From Mesorhizobium sp. B4-1-3 (lineage in GTDB: Bacteria; Pseudomonadota; Alphaproteobacteria; Rhizobiales; Rhizobiaceae), in the NCBI RefSeq assembly GCF_006439355.1, contig NZ_VFTG01000011.1, positions 105,264 through 169,263 on the forward strand: a stretch of DNA of 64,000 nucleotides. The letters are read 5' to 3'. This document shows, in pieces, positions 27,199-36,197 of the stretch; position 1 is the stretch's first letter, and the number at the start of each line of letters is the position of its first letter. Under the pieces are notes generated by a model. It ran no database searches. It saw nothing but the letters and a program-made list of their open reading frames with translations, and was not told where the DNA came from. The translations under genes and the position numbers were made by a program.

Positions 27199-29447
27199 TG
27201 AACGCACCGAACCCGCTTCCCGACGTCACCCGCCGCGGCTTCCTGGCCGGAGCCGGCGCGCTGGTCGTGTCCTTCGCCATCCCCGCCGAGGCGCAGGAGG
27301 GCGGGGTATCGACCGCGCCGGGCGCCCAGGCGGCTAAGCCGAAACTACCCGGCAGCCTGGCCGATACGCCCTCGCTCGACGCCTGGATCCGCATCGACGC
27401 TGACGGTTCGATCACCGTCTTCACCGGCAAGGCCGAGCTTGGCCAGGGCACCAAGACGTCGCTGCGGCAGATCGCGGCCGAGGAACTGGAGGTCGAGCCC
27501 GCGTCGATCAAGCTGGTCACCGCCGACACCGCACTGACGCCGAACGAAGGCTACACGGCCGGCAGCCAGACGATCCAGAACTCAGGCACCGCCATCCGCC
27601 ATGCCTCGGCGCAGGTGCGCCAGATCCTGATCGCCAAGGCCAGCCAAAAGCTCGGCGCGCCGGTCGAGGCGCTCAAGGCGCAGGCAGGCACGATCGTCGG
27701 CCCGAACGGCGCCAAGGCCAGCTATGGCGAACTGGTCTCGGCCGAGTTCCTGCATGTCGATGCGGCGGCCGACACCAAGCTCAAGCCGCCCGCCGCCTAC
27801 CACGCCATCGGCAGGCCTTTCGCACGGGTGGACATCCCGGCCAAGGTCACCGGCGGGAATGCCTATGTGCAGGACATGCGGCCGCCGGGCATGGTGCATG
27901 CCCGCGTCGTGCGTCCGCCGAGCTACGGCGCCAAGCTCACCGACTTCGCCGATGCCGCCGTCAAGGCGATGCCTGGCGTCATCGCGGTGGTGCGCGACGG
28001 CGATTTCCTCGCCGTGGTCGCCGAACAGGAATTCCAGGCCGTCAAGGCCATGCGTGCGACGGCCGCCGTCGCGAAGTGGCAGGAGCAGCCAGAGCTTCCG
28101 GACCAGTACGATCTGCCGGCCTTCCTCGAAAAGTCCGTATCGGAGATCGGTACCGTGACCTCCGTCGGTGCCGAAAGCGCGCCGGGCGCCAAGACGCTGC
28201 AGGCGCAGTTCACGCGCGCCTACCAGATGCATGGCTCGATCGGCCCGTCGAGCGCGGTGGCCATGCTCGACAACGGCCTGACGACGGTGTGGACCCACAC
28301 CCAAGGCGTTTATCCCGACCGCAAGGCGATTGCGCAGATGCTCGGCGTGCCGGAGGAAAAGGTGCGCTGCATTCATACCGAAGGCTCCGGCTGCTACGGC
28401 CACAACGGCGCCGACGATGCGGCGGCCGACGCCGCGCTGATCGCGCAGAAAGTGCCGGGCAAGCCGGTGCGCGTGCAGTGGATGCGCGACCAAGAGCATC
28501 TGTGGGAACCATACGGACCGGCGATGCTCACCAGGGCGAGCGCCACGCTCGATCAGAGCGGCAACATCGTCAGTTGGCACTACGACCTGTGGAGCAACAG
28601 CCACGGCACGCGGCCGGGCTCGGCCGGGTCGCTGGTCGCCGGCCGCCTGATGGCCCGGCATTTCCCGCCGGACCCGGCGAAGCTGCAGATATCGCCGCTC
28701 GGCAATGGCGATCGCAACGCCATCCCTCTCTATGACGTGCCCAACCAGCGCGTGAACTGGCATTTCATCGCCGACATGCCGGTGCGCGTTTCCTCGCTGC
28801 GCAGCTTAGGGGCCTATTGCAACGTCTTCTCCATCGAAAGCTTCATGGACGAGCTGGCGCTGGCGGCGAACGCCGATCCGGTCGAATACCGCCTGCGCCA
28901 TCTGAAAGACCCGCGCGCCAAAAAGGTGATCGAAGTGGCGGCCGAAAAGTTCGGCTGGTCGAAGGATTCCCTGCCGGAAGGCAGGGGCAGAGGCTTCGCC
29001 TTCGCCAAATACAAGAACCACGCCGCTTATCTGGCCGTCGCGCTGGAGGCCGATGTCGACAGCGACAGCGGCGCAATCAAGGTGTCGCGCGTCGTCGCGG
29101 CGGTCGATTGCGGCGAGGCCGTCGCCCCGGATTCTATCATCAACCAGACCGAGGGCGGCATTTTGCAGTCGATGAGCTGGACGCTTTATGAGGCCGTGCA
29201 TTTCGACCGGACGCGCATCTTGAGTCCGGACTGGTCGACCTATTCGATCCTGCGCTTCAGCGCGGTGCCCGACAGCGTCGAGGTGCAGGTCGTCGACAAT
29301 CCGGGCGCGCCCTACCTCGGTGTCGCCGAAGCCGCCCAGGGCCCAACCGCAGGCGCTATCGCCAATGCGTTCCGGAGTGCCACGGGGAAGCGGATTTACG
29401 ATCTGCCTTATACTCGGGAGAGGGTGAAGGGCGTGCTGGGAGTTTAG
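27195..29447 (+). CDS. molybdopterin-binding large subunit (IorB-like aldehyde/isoquinoline oxidoreductase)
   Basis: This 750-residue catalytic subunit binds molybdopterin-cytosine dinucleotide. It starts with a twin-arginine signal (TRRGFLAGAG near residues 12-21, AEA cleavage region near 33), so the folded complex is exported with the 2Fe-2S subunit. Conserved parts include GKAELGQGTKT, the HGSIGPSSAVA block and a C-terminal GVAEAAQGPTAGAIANA stretch containing the glutamate region of the active site. GGGAGGGG precedes the ATG doublet, which overlaps the previous stop. Substrate class (aldehyde, N-heterocycle) cannot be told. No XdhC-like chaperone is next to it. Confidence 0.92.
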   Translation: MMNAPNPLPDVTRRGFLAGAGALVVSFAIPAEAQEGGVSTAPGAQAAKPKLPGSLADTPSLDAWIRIDADGSITVFTGKAELGQGTKTSLRQIAAEELEVEPASIKLVTADTALTPNEGYTAGSQTIQNSGTAIRHASAQVRQILIAKASQKLGAPVEALKAQAGTIVGPNGAKASYGELVSAEFLHVDAAADTKLKPPAAYHAIGRPFARVDIPAKVTGGNAYVQDMRPPGMVHARVVRPPSYGAKLTDFADAAVKAMPGVIAVVRDGDFLAVVAEQEFQAVKAMRATAAVAKWQEQPELPDQYDLPAFLEKSVSEIGTVTSVGAESAPGAKTLQAQFTRAYQMHGSIGPSSAVAMLDNGLTTVWTHTQGVYPDRKAIAQMLGVPEEKVRCIHTEGSGCYGHNGADDAAADAALIAQKVPGKPVRVQWMRDQEHLWEPYGPAMLTRASATLDQSGNIVSWHYDLWSNSHGTRPGSAGSLVAGRLMARHFPPDPAKLQISPLGNGDRNAIPLYDVPNQRVNWHFIADMPVRVSSLRSLGAYCNVFSIESFMDELALAANADPVEYRLRHLKDPRAKKVIEVAAEKFGWSKDSLPEGRGRGFAFAKYKNHAAYLAVALEADVDSDSGAIKVSRVVAAVDCGEAVAPDSIINQTEGGILQSMSWTLYEAVHFDRTRILSPDWSTYSILRFSAVPDSVEVQVVDNPGAPYLGVAEAAQGPTAGAIANAFRSATGKRIYDLPYTRERVKGVLGV

Positions 29448-29451
29448 TGGG

Positions 29452-29533
29452 CGCGGCGATTGGCGAAAGCGGCTGCGCCATCCGATCTCCCCTTGCGCGG
29501 AAGATGCCCGGCAAGGCAGATGGGTGTGACGGA
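29452..29533. repeat. dispersed intergenic repeat
   Basis: GCGATTGGCGAAAGCGGC, GATCTCCCCTTGC and GGAAGATGCCCGGCAAGGCAG follow each other between the dehydrogenase and amidase genes. The GATTGGCGAAAGC word recurs at 55685 and, slightly changed, at 25150. It likely separates two transcription units. Confidence 0.55.
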
Positions 29534-29566
29534 ACGTAATCGTTGCAAAGGAATTCGCCCGCCACC

Positions 29567-31588
29567 ATGCCCAGCCTCGTTATCGTCGAAGCCTCGGTCG
29601 CCGACCTGCGCCAAGCGCTTGAGGACGGCACCGTCACCAGCGTCGAGCTGGTCGCTGCGTATCTGCGGCGCATCGCCCATTACGATCGTCACGGCATCAC
29701 GCTCAACGCGGTGCCGGTCCTCAACCCCAAGATGTTCGAAGAGGCGGAAGCGTCCGACCGGCGCCGCCGCGAGGGCAGGACGCTCGGACCGCTCGACGGC
29801 ATCCCCTACACCGCCAAGGACAGCTACAAGGCCAAGGGGCTGACGGTTGCCGCCGGCTCGCCGGCTTTTGAGCAGCTCATGGCGAACGAGGACGCCTTCA
29901 CCATCGCCAGGCTGCGCGCCGCGGGCGCGGTGCTGATCGGCCTCACCAACATGCCGCCGATGGCCAATGGCGGCATGCAGCGCGGCGTCTATGGTCGGGC
30001 CGAAAGTCCGTACAACAAGGATTTCCTCACCGCCGCCTTCGCCTCCGGCTCCTCCAACGGCTCGGGCACCGCGACTGCAGCCAGCTTCGCTGCCTTCGGG
30101 CTCGGCGAAGAAACGTGGTCGTCCGGGCGCGCGCCCGCCTCCAACAACGCGCTGGTCGCCTACACGCCTTCGCGCGGCGTAATCTCGGTGCGCGGCAACT
30201 GGCCCCTGGTGCCGACCATGGATGTGGTCGTGCCGCACACGAGGACCATTGCCGACATGCTGGAGCTGCTCGATGTGATCGTCGCCGACGATAACGAGAC
30301 GCGCGGCGATTTCTGGCGCGTGCAGCCCTGGGTGAATATCCCGAAGGCATCCGAGCTCAGGCCGGCGAACTATGCTGCGCTTCCTCTGCAAGGCGCACTC
30401 AAGGGCAAGCGGCTCGGCGTGCCCAGGATGTATATCGGCAAGGACGAAGGCGCGGAGCGCCCGATCGAGACGCGCGCCTCGGTGCTGGAGTTGTGGCGAC
30501 AGGCGGCGCGCGACCTGGAAGCGCTCGGCGCGGAAGTGGTCGAGATCGATTTCCCCGTCGTCTCCAATTACGAGCGCGATCGCCCGGGCGCGCGCTCCAT
30601 GGTCGACCGTGGTCTCGTGCCGCCGGAATTCGCCGAGCGCGAGATCTGGGATCTGTCGATCTGGTCGTGGGACGATTTCCTGCGCGCGAATGCCGATCCG
30701 GCCATCCCGGATCTTGCTTCGGTCGACGGTGCAAAGATCTTCCCCCAGCCGCCGGGCACGCTGCGCGATCGTTACGGTGAAGCCGATTTCGATCTGGCGC
30801 AATATGTCGAGCGCGCGAAGCGGCGTGTGGCGCGACTGGAAGATATCCCCACCATAGAGGAAGGGCTGCAGGGCCTGGAGGCAACGCGCCATGCCGACTT
30901 CGAAGACTGGCTCGATGCCAACAAGCTCGACGCCGTGGTGCTGCCGGCGGTCGCCGATGTCGGCCCGGCCGATGCCGACGTCAACGAGGCTTCCGCCCGG
31001 CTTGCCTGGCGTAACGGGACGTGGGTTGCTAACGGCAATCTGGTCTGGCGGCATCTCGGCATCCCGACGGTGACGGTGCCGATGGGCGCCATGGCCGATA
31101 TCGGCATGCCGGTCGGCCTCACCTTCGCCGGCAAGGCTTATGACGACGTGGCGTTGCTGAGGATTGCCGGCAACTATGAGCGCGCCACAAAGCGCCGCAC
31201 CGTCCCGCCACGCACGCCGCCGCTGGCGGACGATGTGTTTGCGGCGGGCAGCGGTGTGGCGAATGCTACCGGCGATGCGCCGTTTGCCCTGATGCTGACT
31301 GCCGAAACGGTCCGCGCCGGTGACACGGACGAGATCATGATCGCGCTGGAGATCGAGGCGGGCAGGATGGGGCCGGCGGCGGCCGTGAATGTCCACGTCA
31401 ACGGCGAGCCGGTGATCATGCGGGCCGACGGTAACCGCTACACAGGCCGTGCAGTCGTGCCGGCCGCGATACATCAAGGCTTCCACAGCGTCTGGCGCGG
31501 TCCCTACGGTTCGATCGTCACGGCCATCGTTAAGTCGTCGGATGGGCGTACTGCCGGGGGATATGCCGTGACGGGCGGGATCGGATAG
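29567..31588 (+). CDS. amidase-signature family hydrolase with C-terminal extension
   Basis: This 673-residue enzyme has the amidase-signature Ser-cisSer-Lys site: K84 in YTAKDS, the cis-Ser loop GSSNGSG (161-167) and a probable nucleophile S186 in EETWSSGRAP. The last two differ from the common GGSSGGS and GSDTGGSIR, so substrate pocket and kinetics may be unusual. After about residue 555 it carries an extra beta-rich domain of roughly 110 residues (AETVRAGDTDEIMIAL onward). AAGGA lies 14 nt before ATG 29567. No partner genes are adjacent; the convergent MFS gene ends 8 bp away. Confidence 0.85.
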   Translation: MPSLVIVEASVADLRQALEDGTVTSVELVAAYLRRIAHYDRHGITLNAVPVLNPKMFEEAEASDRRRREGRTLGPLDGIPYTAKDSYKAKGLTVAAGSPAFEQLMANEDAFTIARLRAAGAVLIGLTNMPPMANGGMQRGVYGRAESPYNKDFLTAAFASGSSNGSGTATAASFAAFGLGEETWSSGRAPASNNALVAYTPSRGVISVRGNWPLVPTMDVVVPHTRTIADMLELLDVIVADDNETRGDFWRVQPWVNIPKASELRPANYAALPLQGALKGKRLGVPRMYIGKDEGAERPIETRASVLELWRQAARDLEALGAEVVEIDFPVVSNYERDRPGARSMVDRGLVPPEFAEREIWDLSIWSWDDFLRANADPAIPDLASVDGAKIFPQPPGTLRDRYGEADFDLAQYVERAKRRVARLEDIPTIEEGLQGLEATRHADFEDWLDANKLDAVVLPAVADVGPADADVNEASARLAWRNGTWVANGNLVWRHLGIPTVTVPMGAMADIGMPVGLTFAGKAYDDVALLRIAGNYERATKRRTVPPRTPPLADDVFAAGSGVANATGDAPFALMLTAETVRAGDTDEIMIALEIEAGRMGPAAAVNVHVNGEPVIMRADGNRYTGRAVVPAAIHQGFHSVWRGPYGSIVTAIVKSSDGRTAGGYAVTGGIG

Positions 31589-31596
31589 CGCTGCGG

Positions 31597-32817
31597 CTAC
31601 TCCACCCAATCCACCACCAGCGCCGCCACCCCGAACACAGCGCCCGCCGCGCATACCGCGTTCCAGCCGCCCCAGGCCCAGGCAATGCCGGCCAGTAGCG
31701 AACCGATCGCGCCGCCGATGAAGAAGATGCCGACGAACAGCCCGTTGATGCGGCCCCGCGCCTTGGGCTGCAGGAGATTCACCGCGCGGCGGCCCAGCGT
31801 CTGGTCGCCCGTGACACCGATATCGAGCAGCACCGCGCTGACGCCCATGAGGATGAGCGGCAGCCATGCCCCGCCGGCCTTGGCCGCGCCGGCCCATGCG
31901 GCGAGGCCGAGCGCCGCGATCAGCACGAGATGGCACAGGATCGTAGCGGAGCGCGTAAAGCCGCGGTCGCCGGCGCGGCCGAAGATCGGCGTCACCGCCG
32001 CACCCCCGGCGCCAACCAGCGCGAACAGCGCAATGCCTTTCTGGCCGAGATCGAAGGGTGGAGTGGAGAGGCGAAGCGCCACCGCGGTCCAGAACACGCT
32101 GAAGGCGGCCATCACCAGGCTGGCGGTAAAGGCGCGGCGGCGCAGCACCGGTTCCTGACCCAGAAGTCCGATCAGCGAAGCGATGAGCCCCACATAGCTC
32201 GTATGCGCCAACGGCTTCCGCCTCGGCAGCGTCAAGCCGAGCAGGATGGCGAGCAGCGCCAGCGCCGCGGCGCTGATGCCGTAGAAGGCGCGCCAGCCGA
32301 AGGCGTCGGCGACCAGGCTGGCGATCGGGCGCGACAACAGGATGCCTATCATCAGCCCGCTCATCACGTCGCCGATGACGCGCCCGTCCTGTCCCGGCGG
32401 CGCCATCGAGGCCGCGACCGGCACCAGCACCTGGATGCAGGAACAGGCCGCGCCAAGCACGAACAGCACGGCAAGCAGCGAGGCGGCCGACGGCGCGAAT
32501 GAAGCGACCGTCGCGGCGAGCGCGGCGGCGCATAGCATGCGCAGCACTAGAACGCGGTTCTCGACGAGATCGGACAACGGCACCAGGAAGAACAGCCCGG
32601 CAGCGTAGCCGAGCAGCGTCGCCATCGAGACCAGGCCGCTTTCCGACGCCGCGGCGCCGAGCGAGGGTCCGATCAGACCGACCAGCGTCTGCGGCGCGAA
32701 CAGATTGGTGACGATGATGCCGACCGAAGCGGCCAACAGCAGCGTCTGCGAGCGGGTGATGGTGCTGACGGCCTCGCTTGGCCGTTCCGTCAATGGCGCG
32801 TTGTGTGTGCCGTGCAT
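31597..32817 (-). CDS. MFS transporter
   Basis: This 406-residue major facilitator has twelve hydrophobic segments and the loop 2-3 motif region PLSDLVENRVLVLR. It resembles the DHA1-type drug/metabolite efflux group. The ATG at 32817 has GAGGA about 8 nt upstream. It is divergent from a LysR-type regulator 94 bp away, which is the classic layout for a regulator controlling an adjacent efflux gene. The transported compound is unknown. Confidence 0.88.
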   Translation of the reverse strand: MHGTHNAPLTERPSEAVSTITRSQTLLLAASVGIIVTNLFAPQTLVGLIGPSLGAAASESGLVSMATLLGYAAGLFFLVPLSDLVENRVLVLRMLCAAALAATVASFAPSAASLLAVLFVLGAACSCIQVLVPVAASMAPPGQDGRVIGDVMSGLMIGILLSRPIASLVADAFGWRAFYGISAAALALLAILLGLTLPRRKPLAHTSYVGLIASLIGLLGQEPVLRRRAFTASLVMAAFSVFWTAVALRLSTPPFDLGQKGIALFALVGAGGAAVTPIFGRAGDRGFTRSATILCHLVLIAALGLAAWAGAAKAGGAWLPLILMGVSAVLLDIGVTGDQTLGRRAVNLLQPKARGRINGLFVGIFFIGGAIGSLLAGIAWAWGGWNAVCAAGAVFGVAALVVDWVE

Positions 32818-32911
32818 CAATGAAGTCCTCGCTCTCTGCATATGTCGCAAGGACTTTATTCGGAACGATCATAATGCTACAATTGAAATGGTCTGATAAT
32901 GATTATGCGAG
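32818..32911. promoter_or_regulatory. divergent promoter region of the MFS/LysR pair
   Basis: This 94-bp gap is markedly AT-rich for the window and contains the inverted half-sites CATAAT (32870-32875) and ATTATG (32902-32907). It should hold both promoters and the LysR binding site. The half-sites are weak evidence for the exact operator. Confidence 0.45.
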
Positions 32912-33826
32912 ATGCGCATGAACATCCATGACCTCGAGGCCTTCGTCGCCGTCGTCGAAACCGGCTCCATCGTCGGTGCCTCGGCCAGGCTCAATCTCAC
33001 CCAGCCCGGCGTGACGCGCCGGGTGCAGAATCTCGAGGAGCGGCTGGCGACTCCCTTGCTCGACCGCCAATCGAAGCCGCTCAAACCCACCGCCTCGGGC
33101 CGCGAGGCCTATGAGCATGGCCGCCGCGTGCTGCGCTCGCTGGAGGATCTGAAGGCGGGCGTCTCGCCGGCCGGCGAGGTGAGGGGCGAGTTCCGCCTCG
33201 GCATCATGCCGTATCTCTCGACCAGTGCGCTGTCCGAGCCGCTCGACAGTCTTCGCGCGGCCTTCCCGCAATTGACGCTGAAGATCACCTCCAGCCTGTC
33301 GCCGCGCCTGGTGGAGCAGGTGCTGCACAGCGAGATCGACGCGGTCGCCGTCTGTCTGGCCGAGGGCGTCGCGCCGCCGCCGGAGCTTGTTGGCGACGAT
33401 CTCGGCGTGCAGGCGGTGCTGCTGGTGGCTTCGCCAGGCCTCGGCGTGCCGAAGCCGGCCGAGCTCAACGATCTCGCGCGCTACCCCTGGGTGCTCAACG
33501 AAACCGGCTGCGGTTTCCGCGCGTTCATCCGCCACCGCTTCGAGGCGGCGCGGCTGCCTTTCCATGTCGGCGTCGAGGCGCAGGGTGCGGATCTCAGGAT
33601 GTCGCTCGTGGCGCGCGGCCACGGCATCGGCGTCGTCACGCCCGGCGCGTTGTCGGGCAGCCAATGGCGCGACGCGGTCGAGGTGGTCGACTGCCCCGGC
33701 TTCAAGCCGCAAGTCCGCTGTTGGTTGCTCCACCGCCCGCCGGCCGGCAGGCTGGCGCGACCGATCGCGGTCTTTCGCGACGCGCTGGCGGAGGCGCTGA
33801 AGGGCCCGATGCCACTGATGTCGTAG
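32912..33826 (+). CDS. LysR-type transcriptional regulator
   Basis: This 304-residue LysR regulator has a winged helix-turn-helix at about residues 3-63 (GASARLNLTQPGVTRRVQNLEERL) and a periplasmic-binding-like effector domain from about 92. It is divergent from the MFS transporter gene and most likely controls it and itself. The inducer is unknown. Confidence 0.92.
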   Translation: MRMNIHDLEAFVAVVETGSIVGASARLNLTQPGVTRRVQNLEERLATPLLDRQSKPLKPTASGREAYEHGRRVLRSLEDLKAGVSPAGEVRGEFRLGIMPYLSTSALSEPLDSLRAAFPQLTLKITSSLSPRLVEQVLHSEIDAVAVCLAEGVAPPPELVGDDLGVQAVLLVASPGLGVPKPAELNDLARYPWVLNETGCGFRAFIRHRFEAARLPFHVGVEAQGADLRMSLVARGHGIGVVTPGALSGSQWRDAVEVVDCPGFKPQVRCWLLHRPPAGRLARPIAVFRDALAEALKGPMPLMS

Positions 33827-33874
33827 GTGCGCTATCTCAACCCCGGCTAAGTCATACCGGTCGCCTGCAGGCCA

Positions 33875-34186
33875 TCATTCCTCCTTCGGCTCTTTCACCG
33901 CTCGATGCCACGGTTGGTCCTTGCCGTCCCGCCAGGCACACCAGCCATAGGGGAGGTCCCAGAGTTCGCGGAGCGAGCTATCCAATTTCACCATCTCAGA
34001 CAGGCCGACAAGCATGGCGTCGGCCATCTTGAAATCGACAGTTCGGTTCAAGAACTGCCAAGCGCCATCGTCACCATCGTGAGCAACGTAATCTACAATG
34101 TGCTCGCCCTTGATTATTTGATGTATCGTGAAGACGGCCATATTTGGCGGGTCGTCAAAAAGCCAATCAGGATCACCGGCGGTCAT
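33875..34186 (-). CDS. small immunity-protein-like conserved protein
   Basis: This 103-residue acidic protein has two blocks I recognise only by resemblance: an N-terminal DDPPNMAVFTIHQII and DGDDGAWQFLN, and a C-terminal ELWDLPYGWCAWRDG-x5-W. Proteins with this DPPN/DDGAWQF and LPxGWxAWR pattern are common in proteobacteria and are often grouped with immunity proteins of polymorphic toxin systems. No toxin gene lies next to it. ATG 34186 is preferred because the frame upstream to 34261 overlaps the neighbouring gene. The function is inferred, not shown. Confidence 0.55.
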   Translation of the reverse strand: MTAGDPDWLFDDPPNMAVFTIHQIIKGEHIVDYVAHDGDDGAWQFLNRTVDFKMADAMLVGLSEMVKLDSSLRELWDLPYGWCAWRDGKDQPWHRAVKEPKEE

Positions 34187-34224
34187 ATGCAAGTTCCCGT
34201 GGGTTGGCGCATCGATGCTTCTCG

Positions 34225-34635
34225 TCAGGGAGGCAATGAGGCGAGCCAGGCGTCCCAGCATTCCTGTTGCATTCGCGGAAAGGCAGGCACCACATCGGGA
34301 CCATCGGCAAAGATGTTGACCAGGTCTGTCTCTTTCGGCGGCTGTCCCATCTTTATTTTGCAGGCGATTAGTCCCCGGCTCATTTCGATCACCGTTCCCT
34401 CCGGGTAGACTCTCCCGCTGGCGCCGTAGCAGAAAGGCAGCAGCCCATCCAATTCAAGGCGCAGGCGAATCTGGAACAGCACTTCGAAATAGTCGTCCTC
34501 TTCAGCCTCGATAACCTTCTCCCGATAACTGCAGATGAGTCGGCATTTTGTCCCCGCATCATGGAGCGTAAAGACAGCCTGCTCGTCGTCGCCGTGTGTG
34601 CCCGCCCCGATCAGGAATACGGTTTATTGCTCCAT
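34225..34635 (-). pseudogene. immunity-like small gene with in-frame stop at codon 4
   Basis: From ATG 34635 the frame reads three codons and meets TAA at 34624-34626. After it the same frame stays open for 132 codons with protein-like content (TVFLIGAGTHGDDEQAVF, then CYGASGRVYP, DLVNIFADGP and WDAWLASL). No ATG, GTG or TTG exists between the stop and GTG 34482. Either the gene was inactivated by one CAA-to-TAA change, or a shortened 85-residue protein starts at GTG 34482. The C-terminal half resembles small immunity-like proteins that occur beside the DDGAWQF type encoded downstream, which overlaps or abuts it. Confidence 0.5.
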
Positions 34636-34762
34636 CATCTTCCCCCATTGCTTGGTAACGATAGTTGCGTCGTGAGAATATTGCAACTCAAGATTGTTTG
34701 TAGGTCGCTTGTGTGTTGTACCTCGTCCTTGACCCGCCCCCACCCACGCTATCTTCGCACCA

Positions 34763-35314
34763 ATGCCAGACGCAGCCCCCTCCGCCGCCGCGCCGCTCAT
34801 CGTCATCGACCTGCAGACAGGCATGTTCGATGGCCGTTTCGATCCGCCGATCCATGACGCCGACACCATCGCCGAGCGCGCCCGCAGGCTGATCGACTGG
34901 GCGCGTCGCTCCGGCCGCAAGGTGGCGTTTATCCGCCATGACGGGCCGGAAGGCGATCCGCTGGCGCCGGGCGCTTCCGGCTGGCCTGTATGGCCGCTGC
35001 TCGATCAAGCCGCCGACGAACCGACCTTCGGCAAGAGTGTTGGCAATGCCTTTTCCAACCCAGAACTCGCCGAATGGGTGGCGGGGCAGGGCGCGAAAGA
35101 CGTCGTGCTCATCGGCGCCCAGACCGATTTCTGCGTCGCCGCCACCGTGAAGGGCGCTTTTGCCGAAGGGCTTGGCGTGACTGTGGTTTCCGACGCGCAT
35201 TCGACGCTGGACAGCGACGAGGAAAAGGCGCCCGACATCATTGCCCGTCACAACGAGGCCTTCGAGGAGCAGGGGGTTCGGATGATGACGACGGCGGAGT
35301 TGACCGAAGGTTGA
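34763..35314 (+). CDS. isochorismatase-like cysteine hydrolase
   Basis: This 183-residue enzyme has the triad of the isochorismatase-like superfamily: D16 in VIDLQTGM, a lysine in TFGKSVGNAF and the cysteine in GAQTDFCVAATVKGA. The cis-peptide segment next to the cysteine is intact. Members hydrolyse amides or vinyl ethers such as nicotinamide, N-carbamoylsarcosine or biuret; the substrate here is unknown. The start at 34763 is the family-like N-terminus. It is monocistronic or linked to the GFA gene about 100 bp downstream. Confidence 0.88.
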   Translation: MPDAAPSAAAPLIVIDLQTGMFDGRFDPPIHDADTIAERARRLIDWARRSGRKVAFIRHDGPEGDPLAPGASGWPVWPLLDQAADEPTFGKSVGNAFSNPELAEWVAGQGAKDVVLIGAQTDFCVAATVKGAFAEGLGVTVVSDAHSTLDSDEEKAPDIIARHNEAFEEQGVRMMTTAELTEG

Positions 35315-35324
35315 GCGCGCCTTC

Positions 35325-35397
35325 TCCTTCCCCTCATCCGTCTCTCGGCGCTGCGCACCGACCCACCTTCTCACTGGGGGAGACGGAAGTACCCCAA
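35325..35397. repeat. dispersed intergenic repeat
   Basis: CTTCCCCTCATCCGTCTC and CACCTTCTCACTGGGGGAGA are words typical of the CCTC-rich palindromic elements of rhizobial intergenic regions, related to the block at 19690. It lies between the isochorismatase-like and GFA-family genes. Confidence 0.4.
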
Positions 35398-35412
35398 CCC
35401 AAGGAGCCCATC

Positions 35413-35868
35413 TTGCCAAGTCTTTGCCTGCCCGCTGAAGGAGGCTGCCGCTGCGGCCGTGTGCGCCTGAAGATCTCGGCAAGACCGTTGCTCACCATGG
35501 CCTGCCACTGCACCGGTTGCCAGTCGATGTCGTCCAGCGCCTATTCGCTGAGTGCGGCGATCCCCTCGGATGGCTTCGAGGTAACCAGGGGAGAACCGGT
35601 GGTCGGCGGTCTGCACGGCGCGTCGAAACACTATTTCTGCGGCTACTGCATGACCTGGATGTTCACGCGGCCCGAAGGGATCGACTGGTTCGTCAACCTG
35701 CGCCCGACCATGCTCGACGACCACGCCTGGTTCACACCCTTCATCGAGACCTGGACGGCTGAGAAACTGCCCTGGGCGGCGACATCGGCCGTGCACAGCT
35801 ACGAAGCGCTGCCGTCCTTCGAGGAATACGAGCCGCTGGTCGCGGAATACGCCGCCACCCAAAGCTGA
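35413..35868 (+). CDS. GFA-family zinc protein
   Basis: This 151-residue protein belongs to the glutathione-dependent formaldehyde-activating (GFA/CENP-V-like) fold. The zinc ligands are in GGCRCGRVR (early), CHCTGCQ and FCGYC. TTG 35413 is the start, since AAGGAG lies 6 nt upstream and the frame has no better codon near. The family includes glutathione adduct enzymes, but most members have no proven reaction, so the role remains open. Confidence 0.87.
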   Translation: MPSLCLPAEGGCRCGRVRLKISARPLLTMACHCTGCQSMSSSAYSLSAAIPSDGFEVTRGEPVVGGLHGASKHYFCGYCMTWMFTRPEGIDWFVNLRPTMLDDHAWFTPFIETWTAEKLPWAATSAVHSYEALPSFEEYEPLVAEYAATQS

Positions 35869-35892
35869 TCGAAAACTGGACTGAGAAAAAAA

Positions 35893-35925
35893 CGGCGACC
35901 CAGGGCAAGGTCGCCGTCGCCTTTT
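35893..35925. terminator. intrinsic terminator after the GFA gene
   Basis: CGGCGACC (35893-35900) pairs exactly with GGTCGCCG (35909-35916) across an 8-nt loop, followed by TCGCCTTTT. An A-run precedes it, so it may work in both directions. It closes the GFA transcript 25 bp after the stop. Confidence 0.8.
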
Positions 35926-36197
35926 CCGTGCATGGTCGACGCGGCCGTTGGGGGCGCATTGTTGGGGATGTGCTTGGGCGTCCGCGTCGACCACGGCGGC
36001 CTCATACCGCAGGCTTCACCATGGCACGTTTGCCGCCCGCTGAAACTTCCGTGAAAACGGTATATGGCGGCGGTTGCATTTGCCTTCCTGCACACGGAGG
36101 AGAAAGCAAAGGGTGAAACAGTTTCTATCCTTTGCCGCATTGACCTCGTCCGCCTGAGCGGCGACGACTGACGCTTTCCTTTTCAAGGGATTGCATC

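Noticed and set aside
29444..32872. A 1142-codon open frame on the minus strand across the amidase and MFS genes
   Set aside because: It runs antisense through a clear amidase gene and out of frame through the MFS gene; it is Arg/His/Gly-rich without domain motifs, as expected for a GC-rich shadow frame.
36113..36157. A 14-codon GTG frame (VKQFLSFAALTSSA) with GGAGGAG upstream, before the deaminase gene
   Set aside because: Spacing to the purine site is too long, the product is only 14 residues, and nothing supports a leader-peptide role.
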